Positions 38,162 through 47,796 are shown, numbered from the stretch's first letter. The stretch is DNA of 64,000 nt from DATEPR01 sp036491115 (GCA_036491115.1 DASXCQ010000083.1:1-64000), one strand, 5' to 3'. The notes: generated by a model not told the origin, from the sequence alone. A program made the numbers and translations.

Positions 38162-41100
38162 CTACCAATGGAATCCGTGCTCCGCGGGGGCCGGTTCGGC
38201 GGGCTCGCCGCCGCGTGCGTGGCGGACGCCCCGCTGGAAGCTGGTCAACCGCTCGCGCAACACCCCGGCGTCCAGGTCCGGCGCAGGCGGCCGGCTGTCC
38301 GGCGCGACGCTGCCGGGCAGGAGGTGCTCCTTGGGCGTCCGCCGGGGCAGGCCGGCGAGCGTGCGTTCGCCCGGGTTGTCCTGGCCCGCCATGGCCTCCG
38401 CGGCCCGCCAGCCGTCGTCGGCCTGCGACGCCCAGCGGTCGGTCGTCGGTGCGGACGGTCCGACCGGTTCGGCCCGGACGGTCTGTTCCGCGTCCGGCAC
38501 GAACACCGTCGTCGCGTCGTCCTCGGACGGTGCGGCGTGCCTGGCCCGCCGGACGCCGTCCTGGAAGCCGGACAGCCGGTGCCGCAGGCGTTCCGCCGGC
38601 ACCTCGACCGGCCGCTCCGCCGACTCGTCCAGCCGCACGCTGCCGGGCAGCAGCAACGCCTTCGGCTGCCGCTTGGGCAGGCCGGACGCGGTGAACTCGG
38701 CCGGTTCCACGTCGACGACCGCGCCGACCGCCTGCCAGCCCTCGTCCGCGGCGAACTCCCAGCCCGGTGTCCTCGGCCCGCCCTCGGTGTCGTCATCGAC
38801 GTCACCGGTGGCCGTGGTGTCGGCGAACCACGCGGACAGCGTGTCGAAGATCGGGGTGACCTCCGGTGCGGCGGCTTCCCCACCGCCGTCCGGTTCCACC
38901 ATCGCGGCCACGCCGCCCTGTTCGTCCTCATCGGACAGTGGCGCGAACAGGCCGACACCGGACGCGATCGCCGACGGCAACTTCGGGATGGTCACCGTCA
39001 TGGCGCCGGCCAGCGGATCGCTGATCGCGGGCTGCTGGGTGTCCAGCGTGCCGCTCAGCGTTGGCTGCCACGGCCCGTTGGGGCCGTTGGTGGCGCCCGC
39101 CGTCCGCTTGGGCAGCGGGCCGCCGAAGCCGCCGCCGGGCGGGGTGTCCACCCCGCCGGGTGCGGGCGGCAGCGGGTCGGCATCGCCGATCACCAGCTCC
39201 GCCGGCACGGTGATGGTGACCCGCAGGCCGGGAATGTCCTGCCCGCCGTGCAGGCGGACGCGGACGCCGTGCTGGTCGGCCAGCCGGCTGATCACGAACA
39301 GCCCCATGCGCCGGGAGATCCGGCCCTCCACCCCGGCGGGATGGCCGAGCTGTTCGTTGGCCCTGGCCAGTTCGTCGTCGGCCATGCCGATGCCGTGGTC
39401 GACGATGTCGATCACCACGGCCTTGCGCCGGGTGCGGTGCGACGCCACCGTCACCGGCGTGTCCGGCGCGGAGAACGCGGTCGCGTTGTCCAGCAGTTCG
39501 GCCAGCAGTCGCACCAGGTCGCCCGCCGCGTAGCCGACCACCTGCGCGTCCGGCGGCGGCTGCACCACGATCCGCTCGTAGTGCTCGATTTCCGACACCG
39601 CGGCCCGCAGCAGATCGGCCAACGTGATCTGCTGGCCGTTGCTCCTGGCGAGCTCACCGCCGGACAGCACCATCAGGTTCTCGTTGTTGCGCCGCATCCG
39701 GGTGGCCAGGTGGTCGAGCTTGAACAGCGCGGCGAGCTGCTCCGGGTCCTCCTCGTCCCGCTCCAGTTGCTCGATCAGCCGCAACTGCCGCTGCACCAGG
39801 CTCTGGCTGCGCCGGGAGAGGTTGACGAACAGCTCGCTGTAGTTGGCGCGCATGGTCGCCTGCTCGACGGCCAGCCGCAGCGCCTCGCCGTGCACGGCGT
39901 CGAACGCCCTGGCGAGCTGGCCGACCTCGTCACGGGTGCGCACGCCGACCGGTTCCACCGTCGCGGCAACGGTTTCGCCCGCCCGGATGCGTTCCACGGC
40001 GTCGGGCAGCTGGCGGGACGCGACGTCCCGCGCGGTGCGCCGCAGCACGCCGATGGACAGCAGCAACTGCCTGGCCACCAGCATCACGAGTGCGATCGTC
40101 GCGGCCAGCGCGATGATCAGCACCACGATGGCGGTCGCCGCCGCGCCGCCGGCACCGGACCGCAGCGAGGCGGCGTCGGCCCGCAGCGACTTCGCGAGCC
40201 GGCCGGTGATCTGGTCCAGTCCGGCGGTGACGGCGCTGTTCGCGGTGTTCCACGTTCCGGTCGGGATGCCGATCGCCATGCCGGGCATCACCTGTCCGGT
40301 CATGCCGCCGGACTGGTCGATGGCCTGGCCCAGCAACTCGTTCTGGCGGCTCATCGCCGTCGGATCGACCGAGGTCGCGTACTGGCGCGCGACATCCTGG
40401 CTGGCCACCGCGCGGAAGTCGCTGATCCGGCTGTCCAGCCTGGCCTCGGAGCCGTGCAGCGCGGTCACGTCGGACACCGACAGCGTGCGGGTGCCGATGC
40501 CGGCGAGTACCACCGCCTGCTCGTACCGGACCTCTTCACGCGCGGCGAACAGGTCGTAAATGGACAGTGCCTGGCGGGTCAGCCGGGCATCGGCCAGGTC
40601 GGTGGTGAGCACCCGGTCGAACGCGAACAGCGTGTCGATCAAGCTGGAGTAACTGGCCGCCTCGGCGGAGCGGTCCGGTTTCGCCGCCGCGCTTGTCTTC
40701 CGCAGCCTCGGCAGCTCGCCCAGTTGCCGGTCGGCGGCCGACCACGCGGCACCGGCGACCGGGTCCAGATCGCCCGCGGTCGAGTCGGTGCCGACGGCCT
40801 GGCGGGCGGCGGCCAAGGCAACGTCCACCCGGTGCTTGACGGCGCCCGGCCCGTTCGGCGCGACGGCGCCGGTGGCTGCCGCCTTGCCGGGGGGCATGCC
40901 GGGCATGGACTTCGGCCGGGCGTCGTGCACCGGAACCACGGCGCCGCCTGCCACCGCGCTCCGCTCGTCCTGCAACGCGGTCACGACGGCCCGCACGGAC
41001 GTGCTCAGCTGGGTGATCCGGTTGGCCCGCGCGTACTGGCCGGCGTTGGCGAGCTGGCCCTGGACCAACACGGCACCCAGGGTCAGCATCACCACCATCG

Positions 41101-41200
41101 GCACGAGCGAGACCAGCGCGAGCTTGACCGGCAACCGCAGATCACGCCAGCGGCCCAACCGGGCACCCACCTGTTTCGTCCGTGAAACGGGAGTACTCAC
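38162..41200 (-). CDS. cvnA: Conservon sensor histidine kinase (CvnA-like) with nitrate/nitrite-sensing-type ectodomain
   Basis: The 1012-residue product has a first membrane helix at about 24-45 (LPVKLALVSLVPMVVMLTLG) and an extracellular NIT-like domain to about 345 with ALQDERSAVAGG near its start. A second helix (TAIVVLIIALAATIALVMLV), a HAMP segment and a kinase core follow. LFKLDHLATRMRRNNENLMV holds the probable phospho-acceptor His, and ELLDNATAFSAP is the ATPase N-box. The last 400 residues are disordered-looking but end in two copies of a module: LPKRQPKALLLPGSV with RLRHRLSGFQDGVRRARH, then LPRRTPKEHLLPGSV with RERLTSFQRGVRHARG. GTG at 41200 has AGGAGG 4 bases upstream. It heads the cvnABCD operon. 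Confidence 0.92.
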   Translation of the reverse strand: MSTPVSRTKQVGARLGRWRDLRLPVKLALVSLVPMVVMLTLGAVLVQGQLANAGQYARANRITQLSTSVRAVVTALQDERSAVAGGAVVPVHDARPKSMPGMPPGKAAATGAVAPNGPGAVKHRVDVALAAARQAVGTDSTAGDLDPVAGAAWSAADRQLGELPRLRKTSAAAKPDRSAEAASYSSLIDTLFAFDRVLTTDLADARLTRQALSIYDLFAAREEVRYEQAVVLAGIGTRTLSVSDVTALHGSEARLDSRISDFRAVASQDVARQYATSVDPTAMSRQNELLGQAIDQSGGMTGQVMPGMAIGIPTGTWNTANSAVTAGLDQITGRLAKSLRADAASLRSGAGGAAATAIVVLIIALAATIALVMLVARQLLLSIGVLRRTARDVASRQLPDAVERIRAGETVAATVEPVGVRTRDEVGQLARAFDAVHGEALRLAVEQATMRANYSELFVNLSRRSQSLVQRQLRLIEQLERDEEDPEQLAALFKLDHLATRMRRNNENLMVLSGGELARSNGQQITLADLLRAAVSEIEHYERIVVQPPPDAQVVGYAAGDLVRLLAELLDNATAFSAPDTPVTVASHRTRRKAVVIDIVDHGIGMADDELARANEQLGHPAGVEGRISRRMGLFVISRLADQHGVRVRLHGGQDIPGLRVTITVPAELVIGDADPLPPAPGGVDTPPGGGFGGPLPKRTAGATNGPNGPWQPTLSGTLDTQQPAISDPLAGAMTVTIPKLPSAIASGVGLFAPLSDEDEQGGVAAMVEPDGGGEAAAPEVTPIFDTLSAWFADTTATGDVDDDTEGGPRTPGWEFAADEGWQAVGAVVDVEPAEFTASGLPKRQPKALLLPGSVRLDESAERPVEVPAERLRHRLSGFQDGVRRARHAAPSEDDATTVFVPDAEQTVRAEPVGPSAPTTDRWASQADDGWRAAEAMAGQDNPGERTLAGLPRRTPKEHLLPGSVAPDSRPPAPDLDAGVLRERLTSFQRGVRHARGGEPAEPAPAEHGFHW

Positions 41201-42176
41201 ACAACCTCCTCGCCGCCGCCCGCCCACGGCGTGCTGGTTCGACCGCGGATCGGGAATATGCCGCGGCCGGTGGAATGGAATGGACCGTCAGCAGTCGATC
41301 GCCGGTTCGCGCCGGGTGTTCGGGCGTGAATGGGCGCTGGACGCATCCGTTGTTCACCTCGCTGCCGGTATCGTCGGGCGTGGCAAATCGTTTCTCGGTT
41401 CACCTGAAAGTGGCGGGCGTTAATCGCGCCCACCACGGCATGGTTCGACCCGGTTGCCGCTATTCAACGTCGTTCGGGGTATTCGGCCACCGGAATTACG
41501 GGGACTTCGAGATCCCGACACTACAACACCGCGACGTTCCGAACGCCTTTCCGCGAGGGCCCCGTTCACCTGGGCTTTCACCCGCCGTCGCCCAACGAAA
41601 CGGACAAACAGAGCATATCAACTGGCCGAAGATCGGTTGCACGTTGCTCTGCGCGGCACCGATCGGGCGACACAACCGCCGAACGCGCGATCGTGTGCCA
41701 CTCGGCAGTGTGTAATCGGCGAAAGGTAGTGCTGTCTTGATTGGCCGGACCGTGGGACCGCCTCCCGGACCATCGTGCGGCTGGATCGGCGAACCGACTG
41801 CCATCAGCGATTTTCCGGTCCTGCCAGATGATCGACAGCGGATCGACGCCACCCGACTCAAGTCCGCCGGGCAGACACGGTGGGGTGACACGTGACCGCC
41901 CGGCGAATGTCCACCCGACTGGGGTAACGGGCCGCCACCAGCCCGCTCAGCAGCGGCGATGCCGGTCCGTCCGCCGAGCCGAGCGGTACGTCACGACGCC
42001 TATCGAAACGATCAACAATCGGACATCGATCACCGGCGGTAGCCAGGAAGTTCACACCTATGTGGGAAATCCGGCACGTCCACGAACCGAAACAGGCGGG
42101 GCGGCGGAACAACTGTAAACGACCGATGGCCCATCGCGATACGGGTAGATCACGGACAAATCACGGACGGATCTGG
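41201..42176. other. Nearly 1 kb without a recognisable gene, upstream of the conservon kinase
   Basis: Six-frame reading gives only frames with mixed, non-family sequence and no good ribosome binding sites apart from that of cvnA. Base composition is more AT-rich than in flanking genes (for example 41590-41640 and 42000-42060). A direct repeat ATCACGGAC occurs twice near 42151-42170. The stretch must hold the cvnA promoter. It could contain a small RNA or a decayed gene, but I cannot show either. Confidence 0.5.
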
Positions 42177-43379
42177 TCAGCGGAACGCCGGATACGCCGG
42201 CAGGTCCTCCCGGACGCCGAACCGGCGCTCCAGTGCGGCCACCACCTGGTTGGCGTGGGCCACCACGTCCTGCTCGCCGGCGCGGGCCGCGTCCTTGGCC
42301 AGTTGCAGCCACCGGGACCGCAGCGCGACGCTGCGCCGGGGCGCCAGCGGCTCCGCGGTCAGCGGCCTGTCCTCCTGGCCGGTGCGCGGCAGGAACCACC
42401 ACGTGGACACCCACACCCAGAACAGCTGGGCGTCCAGCAGGCCGGGCAGCAGCACGTCGTCGTCGTCCAGGTCGGGCCACACGTCCCGGATCTCGGCCCG
42501 CCAGGCAGCCACCATCGCCTCGGTCATGCCGGCCGGCAGCGTGAACGAGCACCAGCAGGACGGGAACGGCACCCGCAGGTAGCCGGCGTCCAGCAGCACG
42601 TCCCGCCAGCAGCCGCCCTCGAAGTCGAGGAACCGGACGCCCTTGCTGGTGATCACGTTGTTGTCCGGGCAGGCGTCGGACGGGCTGAACGCCCGGTGGC
42701 TGTGCGAGTCCAGCAGCCACGACGAGCCGCTGGCCCTGCGGTGCGCCGCCGACGAGGTGACCACGCCCAGCGCGTCGGCGAGCAGCTCGGGCAGTTCCTC
42801 GAACGCCTGGTGGCCCGCGGACGCCAGCGGGTCGATCACCCGCGACACCCCGAGCCGCCGCGACAGCGCGTCGAAGTCGGCCTCCCGGCCCGCGGTGCTG
42901 GCGTGCATCCGGCCCAGCGAGCGCGACCAGGACAGCAGCGCCCGTTCCGCGGCCTTCGGGTCGTTGCCGACCAGCTTGTCGGCCAGCGTCGGGGCCCGGC
43001 CCAGGTCCTCCAGCACGACAAGACGTTCGGCGCCGTCGTGGGCGAACATCTCCGGGCACATCCGCTCGTCGGCGGAGAGCGCGGTGAAGAGTTGGTAGCT
43101 GACCGCTTCCTGCACGAACGCGTCGCCCTGGGCGGGCGGGGTCGGCGGGCCGTAGCGCTTCACCACGAGGGTTCTGGGCAGCGAGAACGGGGTCGACGCC
43201 ACCCGCACGCGGACCACCGTCGAGGTGCCGCTGCCACCGAGGTCCTCGGGATCGGCCAGTCGGATGGATGCGCCGAAGCGGTGGCTGAGCACCTGCTCAG
43301 CCGCTGCGACCGTCCCCGACACCGCCGACTCGACGCTCCCTGCGGCGTCGGATGAGCCGGTGGTGGTGTCCACACTCAT
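42177..43379 (-). CDS. Phosphotransferase-like protein of the aminoglycoside/choline kinase fold
   Basis: The 400-residue product shows a kinase-like core: LPRTLVVKRYG with the ATP lysine, and LVVLEDLGRAPTLADKL as hinge. The usual HGD-x4-N catalytic loop appears as FSPSDACPDNNVI, where His-Gly is replaced but Asp and Asn remain. FLDFEGG supplies the metal Asp. The C-terminal part is helical and Trp-rich. The substrate is unknown. ATG at 43379 follows GGAGGAG closely. It lies 208 bases downstream of aspS on the same strand. Confidence 0.75.
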   Translation of the reverse strand: MSVDTTTGSSDAAGSVESAVSGTVAAAEQVLSHRFGASIRLADPEDLGGSGTSTVVRVRVASTPFSLPRTLVVKRYGPPTPPAQGDAFVQEAVSYQLFTALSADERMCPEMFAHDGAERLVVLEDLGRAPTLADKLVGNDPKAAERALLSWSRSLGRMHASTAGREADFDALSRRLGVSRVIDPLASAGHQAFEELPELLADALGVVTSSAAHRRASGSSWLLDSHSHRAFSPSDACPDNNVITSKGVRFLDFEGGCWRDVLLDAGYLRVPFPSCWCSFTLPAGMTEAMVAAWRAEIRDVWPDLDDDDVLLPGLLDAQLFWVWVSTWWFLPRTGQEDRPLTAEPLAPRRSVALRSRWLQLAKDAARAGEQDVVAHANQVVAALERRFGVREDLPAYPAFR

Positions 43380-43587
43380 CTCCTCCGACCCTACTCGCGG
43401 CCAGACCGCACCGGGCACCGTCCCACTCCGTGCGACGCCTAAGAAAACGCCGCTGGTAGCGGATTCCGGCCGCCCACACCAGGTGCGACGCAAGCGACCG
43501 TAGTGCCCTGCACCGATGACGGGGAGGCACGCTTTGGTAACGGAACGCTGACCGGACGTGACCCTCCGCACGGCCTGGCTCGTCGGC

Positions 43588-45366
43588 TCAGTTCTGCGGT
43601 GCCGCCGGCTTCGCGTCGATGCCGGCCTCCTTGCGCTGCTCCGCCGTGATCGCCGCGGGTGCGCCGGTCAGCGGATCGTAGCCGCCGCCCGACTTCGGGA
43701 AGGCGATGACCTCGCGGATCGACTGCTGACCGGCCAGCAACATCACCATGCGGTCCCAGCCGAACGCGATGCCGCCGTGCGGCGGGGCGCCGAACTTGAA
43801 GGCGTCCAGCAGGAAGCCGAACTTCTCCCGCGCCTCGTCCGCGGACAGCCCCATCACCTCGAACACCCGCTGTTGCACGTCGGCCCGGTGGATACGGATG
43901 GAGCCGCCGCCGATCTCGTTGCCGTTGCAGACGATGTCGTAGGCGAAGGCCAGGGCGCTGCCCGGGTCGGACTCGAACCGGTCGACCCACTCCGGGGTGG
44001 GCGAGGTGAACGCGTGGTGCACCGCGGTCCAGCGGCCACCGCCCACGGCGACGTCACCGCTGGCCACGGCCGCGGCGGCCGGGGTGAACAGCGGCGCGTC
44101 CACGACCCACACGAACGACCAGGCGTCCTCGTCGATCAGGCCCAGCCGCCTGCCGATCTCCAGCCGCGCGGCACCCAGCACGCCACGGGCGGTGTCCGGG
44201 TCACCGGCGCCGAAGAACACGCAGTCGCCCGGTTCGGCGCCGGCCGCCTTGGCCAGGCCGTCCCGTTCCGCGTCGGACAGGTTCTTGGCGACCGGGCCGG
44301 ACAGCGTGCCGTCCTCGCCCACCAGGACGTAGGCCAGGCCCTTGGCGCCGCGCTGCTTCGCCCACTCCTGCCAGGCGTCCAGGGTGCGGCGGGGCTGGCC
44401 GGCGCCGCCGGCCATCACCACGCAGCCCACGTAGGGCGCCTGGAACACCCGGAACGGCGTCTCGGCGAAGTACTCGGTCAGCTCGGTGAGCTCCAGCTTC
44501 AGCCGCAGGTCCGGCTTGTCCGTGCCGTAGCGGGACATCGCGTCGGCGTAGGTCATCCTGGGGATCGGCAGGGTGATCTCGTGGCCTGCCAGGTCGCGCC
44601 AGAGCGCGGTGACGATCCGCTCGGCGAGCGCGATCACGTCGTCCTGGTCGACGAAGCTCATCTCGATGTCGAGCTGGGTGAACTCGGGCTGGCGGTCGGC
44701 GCGGAAATCCTCGTCCCGGTAGCAGCGGGCGATCTGGTAGTACCGCTCCATCCCGGCCACCATGAGCAGCTGCTTGAACAGCTGGGGCGACTGCGGCAGC
44801 GCGTACCAGTTGCCCGGCCGCAGCCGCGCCGGCACCAGGAAGTCCCGCGCGCCCTCGGGCGTCGACCGGGTCATGGTGGGCGTCTCGATCTCGACGAACC
44901 GCTCGTCGTGCAGGATCTCCCGCGCGATGCGGTTGGCGTCGCCGCGCAGCCGCAGGGCCGCCGCCGGGCCGGCGCGGCGCAGGTCCAGGTAGCGGTACTT
45001 CAGGCGCGCCTCCTCGCCGACCTCGATGTGCTCCTCCAGCGGGAACGGCAGCGGCGCCGCCTCGCTGAGCACCGCGAGCCCGGTGACGGTCACCTCGACC
45101 GCGCCGGTGGGGATCTCCGGGTTCTCGTTGCCCTCCGGCCGGATCACCACCTCGCCGACCACCTGGACGCAGAACTCGGCCCGCAGCCGGTGCGCCCGCT
45201 GCTCCATCTCACCCTCGCGGAACACCACCTGGGCCGTGCCCGTGGAGTCGCGCAGGTCGATGAAGATGACACCGCCGTGATCGCGCCGGCGCGCCACCCA
45301 CCCGGCGAGGGTGACGGTCTGACCGGCGTGGGAGGCCCGCAGTGTTCCGGCCTCGTGGGTGCGCAT
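43588..45366 (-). CDS. aspS: Aspartyl-tRNA synthetase, probably non-discriminating
   Basis: The 592-residue product is a full-length bacterial AspRS: an OB-fold anticodon domain (VTLAGWVARRRDHGGVIFID), the class II core (FLVPARLRPGNWYALPQSPQ, then QIARCYRDEDFRADRQPEFT), a GAD insertion and FGWDRMVMLLAG. His30 in RRDHGG stands where discriminating enzymes have Leu; His there is linked to enzymes that also charge tRNA-Asn, which is then amidated by GatCAB. ATG at 45366 begins at the conserved N-terminus. It is divergent from the MDMPI-type gene. Confidence 0.96.
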   Translation of the reverse strand: MRTHEAGTLRASHAGQTVTLAGWVARRRDHGGVIFIDLRDSTGTAQVVFREGEMEQRAHRLRAEFCVQVVGEVVIRPEGNENPEIPTGAVEVTVTGLAVLSEAAPLPFPLEEHIEVGEEARLKYRYLDLRRAGPAAALRLRGDANRIAREILHDERFVEIETPTMTRSTPEGARDFLVPARLRPGNWYALPQSPQLFKQLLMVAGMERYYQIARCYRDEDFRADRQPEFTQLDIEMSFVDQDDVIALAERIVTALWRDLAGHEITLPIPRMTYADAMSRYGTDKPDLRLKLELTELTEYFAETPFRVFQAPYVGCVVMAGGAGQPRRTLDAWQEWAKQRGAKGLAYVLVGEDGTLSGPVAKNLSDAERDGLAKAAGAEPGDCVFFGAGDPDTARGVLGAARLEIGRRLGLIDEDAWSFVWVVDAPLFTPAAAAVASGDVAVGGGRWTAVHHAFTSPTPEWVDRFESDPGSALAFAYDIVCNGNEIGGGSIRIHRADVQQRVFEVMGLSADEAREKFGFLLDAFKFGAPPHGGIAFGWDRMVMLLAGQQSIREVIAFPKSGGGYDPLTGAPAAITAEQRKEAGIDAKPAAPQN

Positions 45367-45456
45367 CACGGGGAATGCCTTTCCTGGTGTGGCGGCTGTC
45401 CTGATCAGGCTAACCAATGCGTCGGCTGGTGCCGCCACTGCGTATAACCTCGGCGC

Positions 45457-46083
45457 ATGGTCGTGGACGGTTACCTGGCCGGCGCGGAACTGGCGGCCGA
45501 ACTGCTGCGTAATCCGGCGGTGGGCCACCACTGGGCGGAGCCCAGCGCGCTGCCGGAGTACCGGATCAGCGGCCTGGCCGGACACCTGGGCATCGGCGTG
45601 TTCCACGGCCTGAGCGTGCTGGACACCCCGCTGCCGGACGGGGTGGCACCGGAGGACGCCATCCAGTACTACGCGCGGATCAACCCGGACCAACCGCTGG
45701 ACGCCCCGGTCCAGCGGCGCATCCGTGAGGTCAGCCAGCAGCAGGCCGGCACCGGGCAGGCCGACCTGGTCGGCCGGATCGACGCGACGCTGGCCGCGCT
45801 GCGCGTCACCGCGCCGACGGTGCCGCCCGACCGGCTGGTCTGCTTCCGCGACCGGGTGCTCCCCTACGGCGAGTGGCTGGTCACCAGGCTGGTGGAGTTG
45901 GCGGTGCACATGGACGACCTGGCGGTGAGCCTCGACGTCGAGACGCCGGCACTGCCGCCCGCGGCGGCCGACATCGTGCTCACCACACTGGTGCGCGTCG
46001 CCGCCGTCCACCACGGGGTGGTGCCGGTGCAGCGGGCGTTGTCCCGGCGGGAGCGCGCCGTGCTGACGATCAGCGCGTTCTGA
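45457..46083 (+). CDS. Maleylpyruvate isomerase N-terminal domain protein (DinB/mycothiol type)
   Basis: The 208-residue product has the four-helix DinB-like MDMPI domain: SGLAGHLGIGVFHGL with the first metal His, and RLVELAVHMDDLAVSLDVET with the HxxD-type pair. Actinobacterial members are often mycothiol-dependent transferases or isomerases with unknown substrates. It is convergent with the DUF899 gene (4-base gap) and divergent from aspS. Confidence 0.8.
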   Translation: MVVDGYLAGAELAAELLRNPAVGHHWAEPSALPEYRISGLAGHLGIGVFHGLSVLDTPLPDGVAPEDAIQYYARINPDQPLDAPVQRRIREVSQQQAGTGQADLVGRIDATLAALRVTAPTVPPDRLVCFRDRVLPYGEWLVTRLVELAVHMDDLAVSLDVETPALPPAAADIVLTTLVRVAAVHHGVVPVQRALSRRERAVLTISAF

Positions 46084-46087
46084 TCGC

Positions 46088-46714
46088 TCAGCCGTAGGTC
46101 GGGTGCTGCGGCCAACCGGCCGGCGAGTCCTCCCACACCTCCTGCCGGCCGTACGGGGCCAGGTCGAGGACGTTGCTCACGAACAGCAACCGGTCCACTC
46201 CACGGGCCGTGGTGTTGTAGGTCCGGTAGATGTCGTCGCCGTCGCGCAGGAACAGGGTGAGCATGAAGTACCTCGCCCCGCAGTCCGCCGCGAACGTGGT
46301 GCCGCGCGAGGACACGAACGGCATCGTCCAGCCCCTGCGCTGCCAGTACGCCTCGATCTGCGCCAGCGGCATGTTGGACACGGTCGCCCAGCTCACGCCG
46401 CCGTCGGCCAGTCTGCGTTGCGCCGCCTCCGGGACGTTGTCGGTGAAGGACGTGCAGCCAGGGCAGAACTCGTCGGGGCCGTTGTCCATGAACTGGTACA
46501 CGGCCAGTTGGGACTGGCCCTCGAACAGGTCGAGCAGGGTGCGCGGTCCGGTGGGCGAGTCGAACCGGTAGTCGTTGCCGAACTTGACCATCGGCAACCG
46601 GCGCCGCCGGGCGGCCAGCGCGTCCTGGGCGCGGGTGAGTTCCTTCTCGGCCTTGAGGAGCGAGTCCCGCTCCTCGAGCCACTGTTCAACGGAGACCACA
46701 GGTGGAGTGTTCAT
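46088..46714 (-). CDS. DUF899 family thioredoxin-like protein
   Basis: The 208-residue product has RDSLLKAEKELTRAQDALAA, a helical start, then LAVYQFMDNGPDEFCPGCTS, a thioredoxin-like fold with a CPGC motif, and YNTTARGVDRLLF. The family is of unknown role; the Cys pair suggests redox activity. ATG at 46714 is chosen because the upstream 21 residues are not conserved in style. Confidence 0.85.
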   Translation of the reverse strand: MNTPPVVSVEQWLEERDSLLKAEKELTRAQDALAARRRRLPMVKFGNDYRFDSPTGPRTLLDLFEGQSQLAVYQFMDNGPDEFCPGCTSFTDNVPEAAQRRLADGGVSWATVSNMPLAQIEAYWQRRGWTMPFVSSRGTTFAADCGARYFMLTLFLRDGDDIYRTYNTTARGVDRLLFVSNVLDLAPYGRQEVWEDSPAGWPQHPTYG

Positions 46715-46776
46715 GCCCGCAGCGTGCCCCCTTCGACTGACAACCGCAGGACGTCGGCGAAGAACGCACGCTCCCA

Positions 46777-46947
46777 TCAGCGGTGGATGCGGTCTGCCTT
46801 CACTGCCGCGACCAGAGCGGTGACGTCGCCACTCAGCACAGGACCGGTGCGGTGCTTGGTGTCGCGGACGCGGTCGAGGGTGCGGGCGAGTTCGAGGCAG
46901 GCGCCGTTGCCCTGGCTGTAGCTACTGGTCCGCCACACGGTCGTCAT
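46777..46947 (-). CDS. DUF397 small protein
   Basis: The 56-residue product reads TTVWRTSSYSQGNGACLELA, then VRDTKHRTGPVL, the complete DUF397 pattern. These proteins are encoded next to HTH-DUF5753 regulators, as in whiJ-like loci of Streptomyces, and may bind or antagonise them. ATG at 46947 overlaps the regulator's stop (ATGA). Confidence 0.92.
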   Translation of the reverse strand: MTTVWRTSSYSQGNGACLELARTLDRVRDTKHRTGPVLSGDVTALVAAVKADRIHR

Positions 46948-47796
46948 GTCAGCTCCGAGGCTGCCTTCGCGATCAACTTCGCGGAACGCGATTCGTTCAC
47001 TGCGGTCTGCCATAGCTGATTGTAGGCAGCCTGGAACTTGGCGACCTCGTCGATTTCGTCGTCCAGTACGAAGTACGACACGCTCTCGGCGAAGATCACA
47101 TCCAGGTCATCATCGTCGGGGAAGCTGAGGATGGTGAAGTTCCTGCCCAGCGCCGGCCGCGCTCCCGTGCTGAACGGCAGCACGCGGATGTCGACGTTCG
47201 GCACCTCGCGGATCAGGTGCAGCAGATGCTGAAGTTGGTCGCGCAACACCTTCGGCCCACCGACCTGGGTGTGGAGCGCCGCCTCGCCCAAAATCACCCG
47301 AAGCCGCAACCCCATCAGCCGCTCCTGCCGCTCCAACCGGATCTCCAGCAGGCGGTCGACCTCGTCGGCCTGGACATGCGGGCTGAAGCCGGCGATCAGA
47401 GCCCGGGCGTAGTCGGCCGTCTCGATCAGGCCGGGCACGCACTCGCCTTCGAGCAGTGACAGGGACTCGGCTTCGTCCTCCAGCTCGTAGTACTCGGCGA
47501 GTCGTTTGGGCACGAAGTCGTGGTAGGGCTTGCGAACCGTGGACGGCCGCCGTCGACTCTCCTTGGCGATCTGGATCATGTCGGCGATGAACTCGGGCGG
47601 CGCGCCGTACAAACTCGAACAGGCCCTTGACCCGGTACGGATCACCGCTGTGGCCGTTCTCCATCCGGGAGATCGTGCCGGCGCCGCAGATCAGCGCCGC
47701 CGCTGCCTCGTCTGCGCTCATGCCGGCCCTGTCCCGCCACTGCCGCAGTTCGCGCGCCAGCCTGCGCCGCCGGATGGTCCGTCCCCGCTCACTCAT
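46944..47796 (-). pseudogene. XRE-family regulator with DUF5753 domain, broken by a one-base frameshift
   Basis: From ATG 47796 the frame reads SERGRTIRRRRLARELRQWR and GAGTISRMENGHSGDPYRVK, a normal helix-turn-helix domain, up to GLFEF. There the minus strand has TTT (47611-47613) where homologues need TT. Dropping one T restores LYGAPPEFIADMIQIAKESR and the full DUF5753 domain (LEGECVPGLIETADYARALI) to the stop at 46944. Corrected length would be 283 residues, typical of the family. The shift lies in a short homopolymer, so a sequencing error, or a real loss, must be distinguished. The intact DUF397 partner follows. Confidence 0.85.

Noticed and set aside
41182..42118. Several open frames of 80-180 codons in the gene-free stretch
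   Set aside because: They have mixed composition, no ribosome binding sites and no recognisable motif; the frames on both strands overlap each other equally well.
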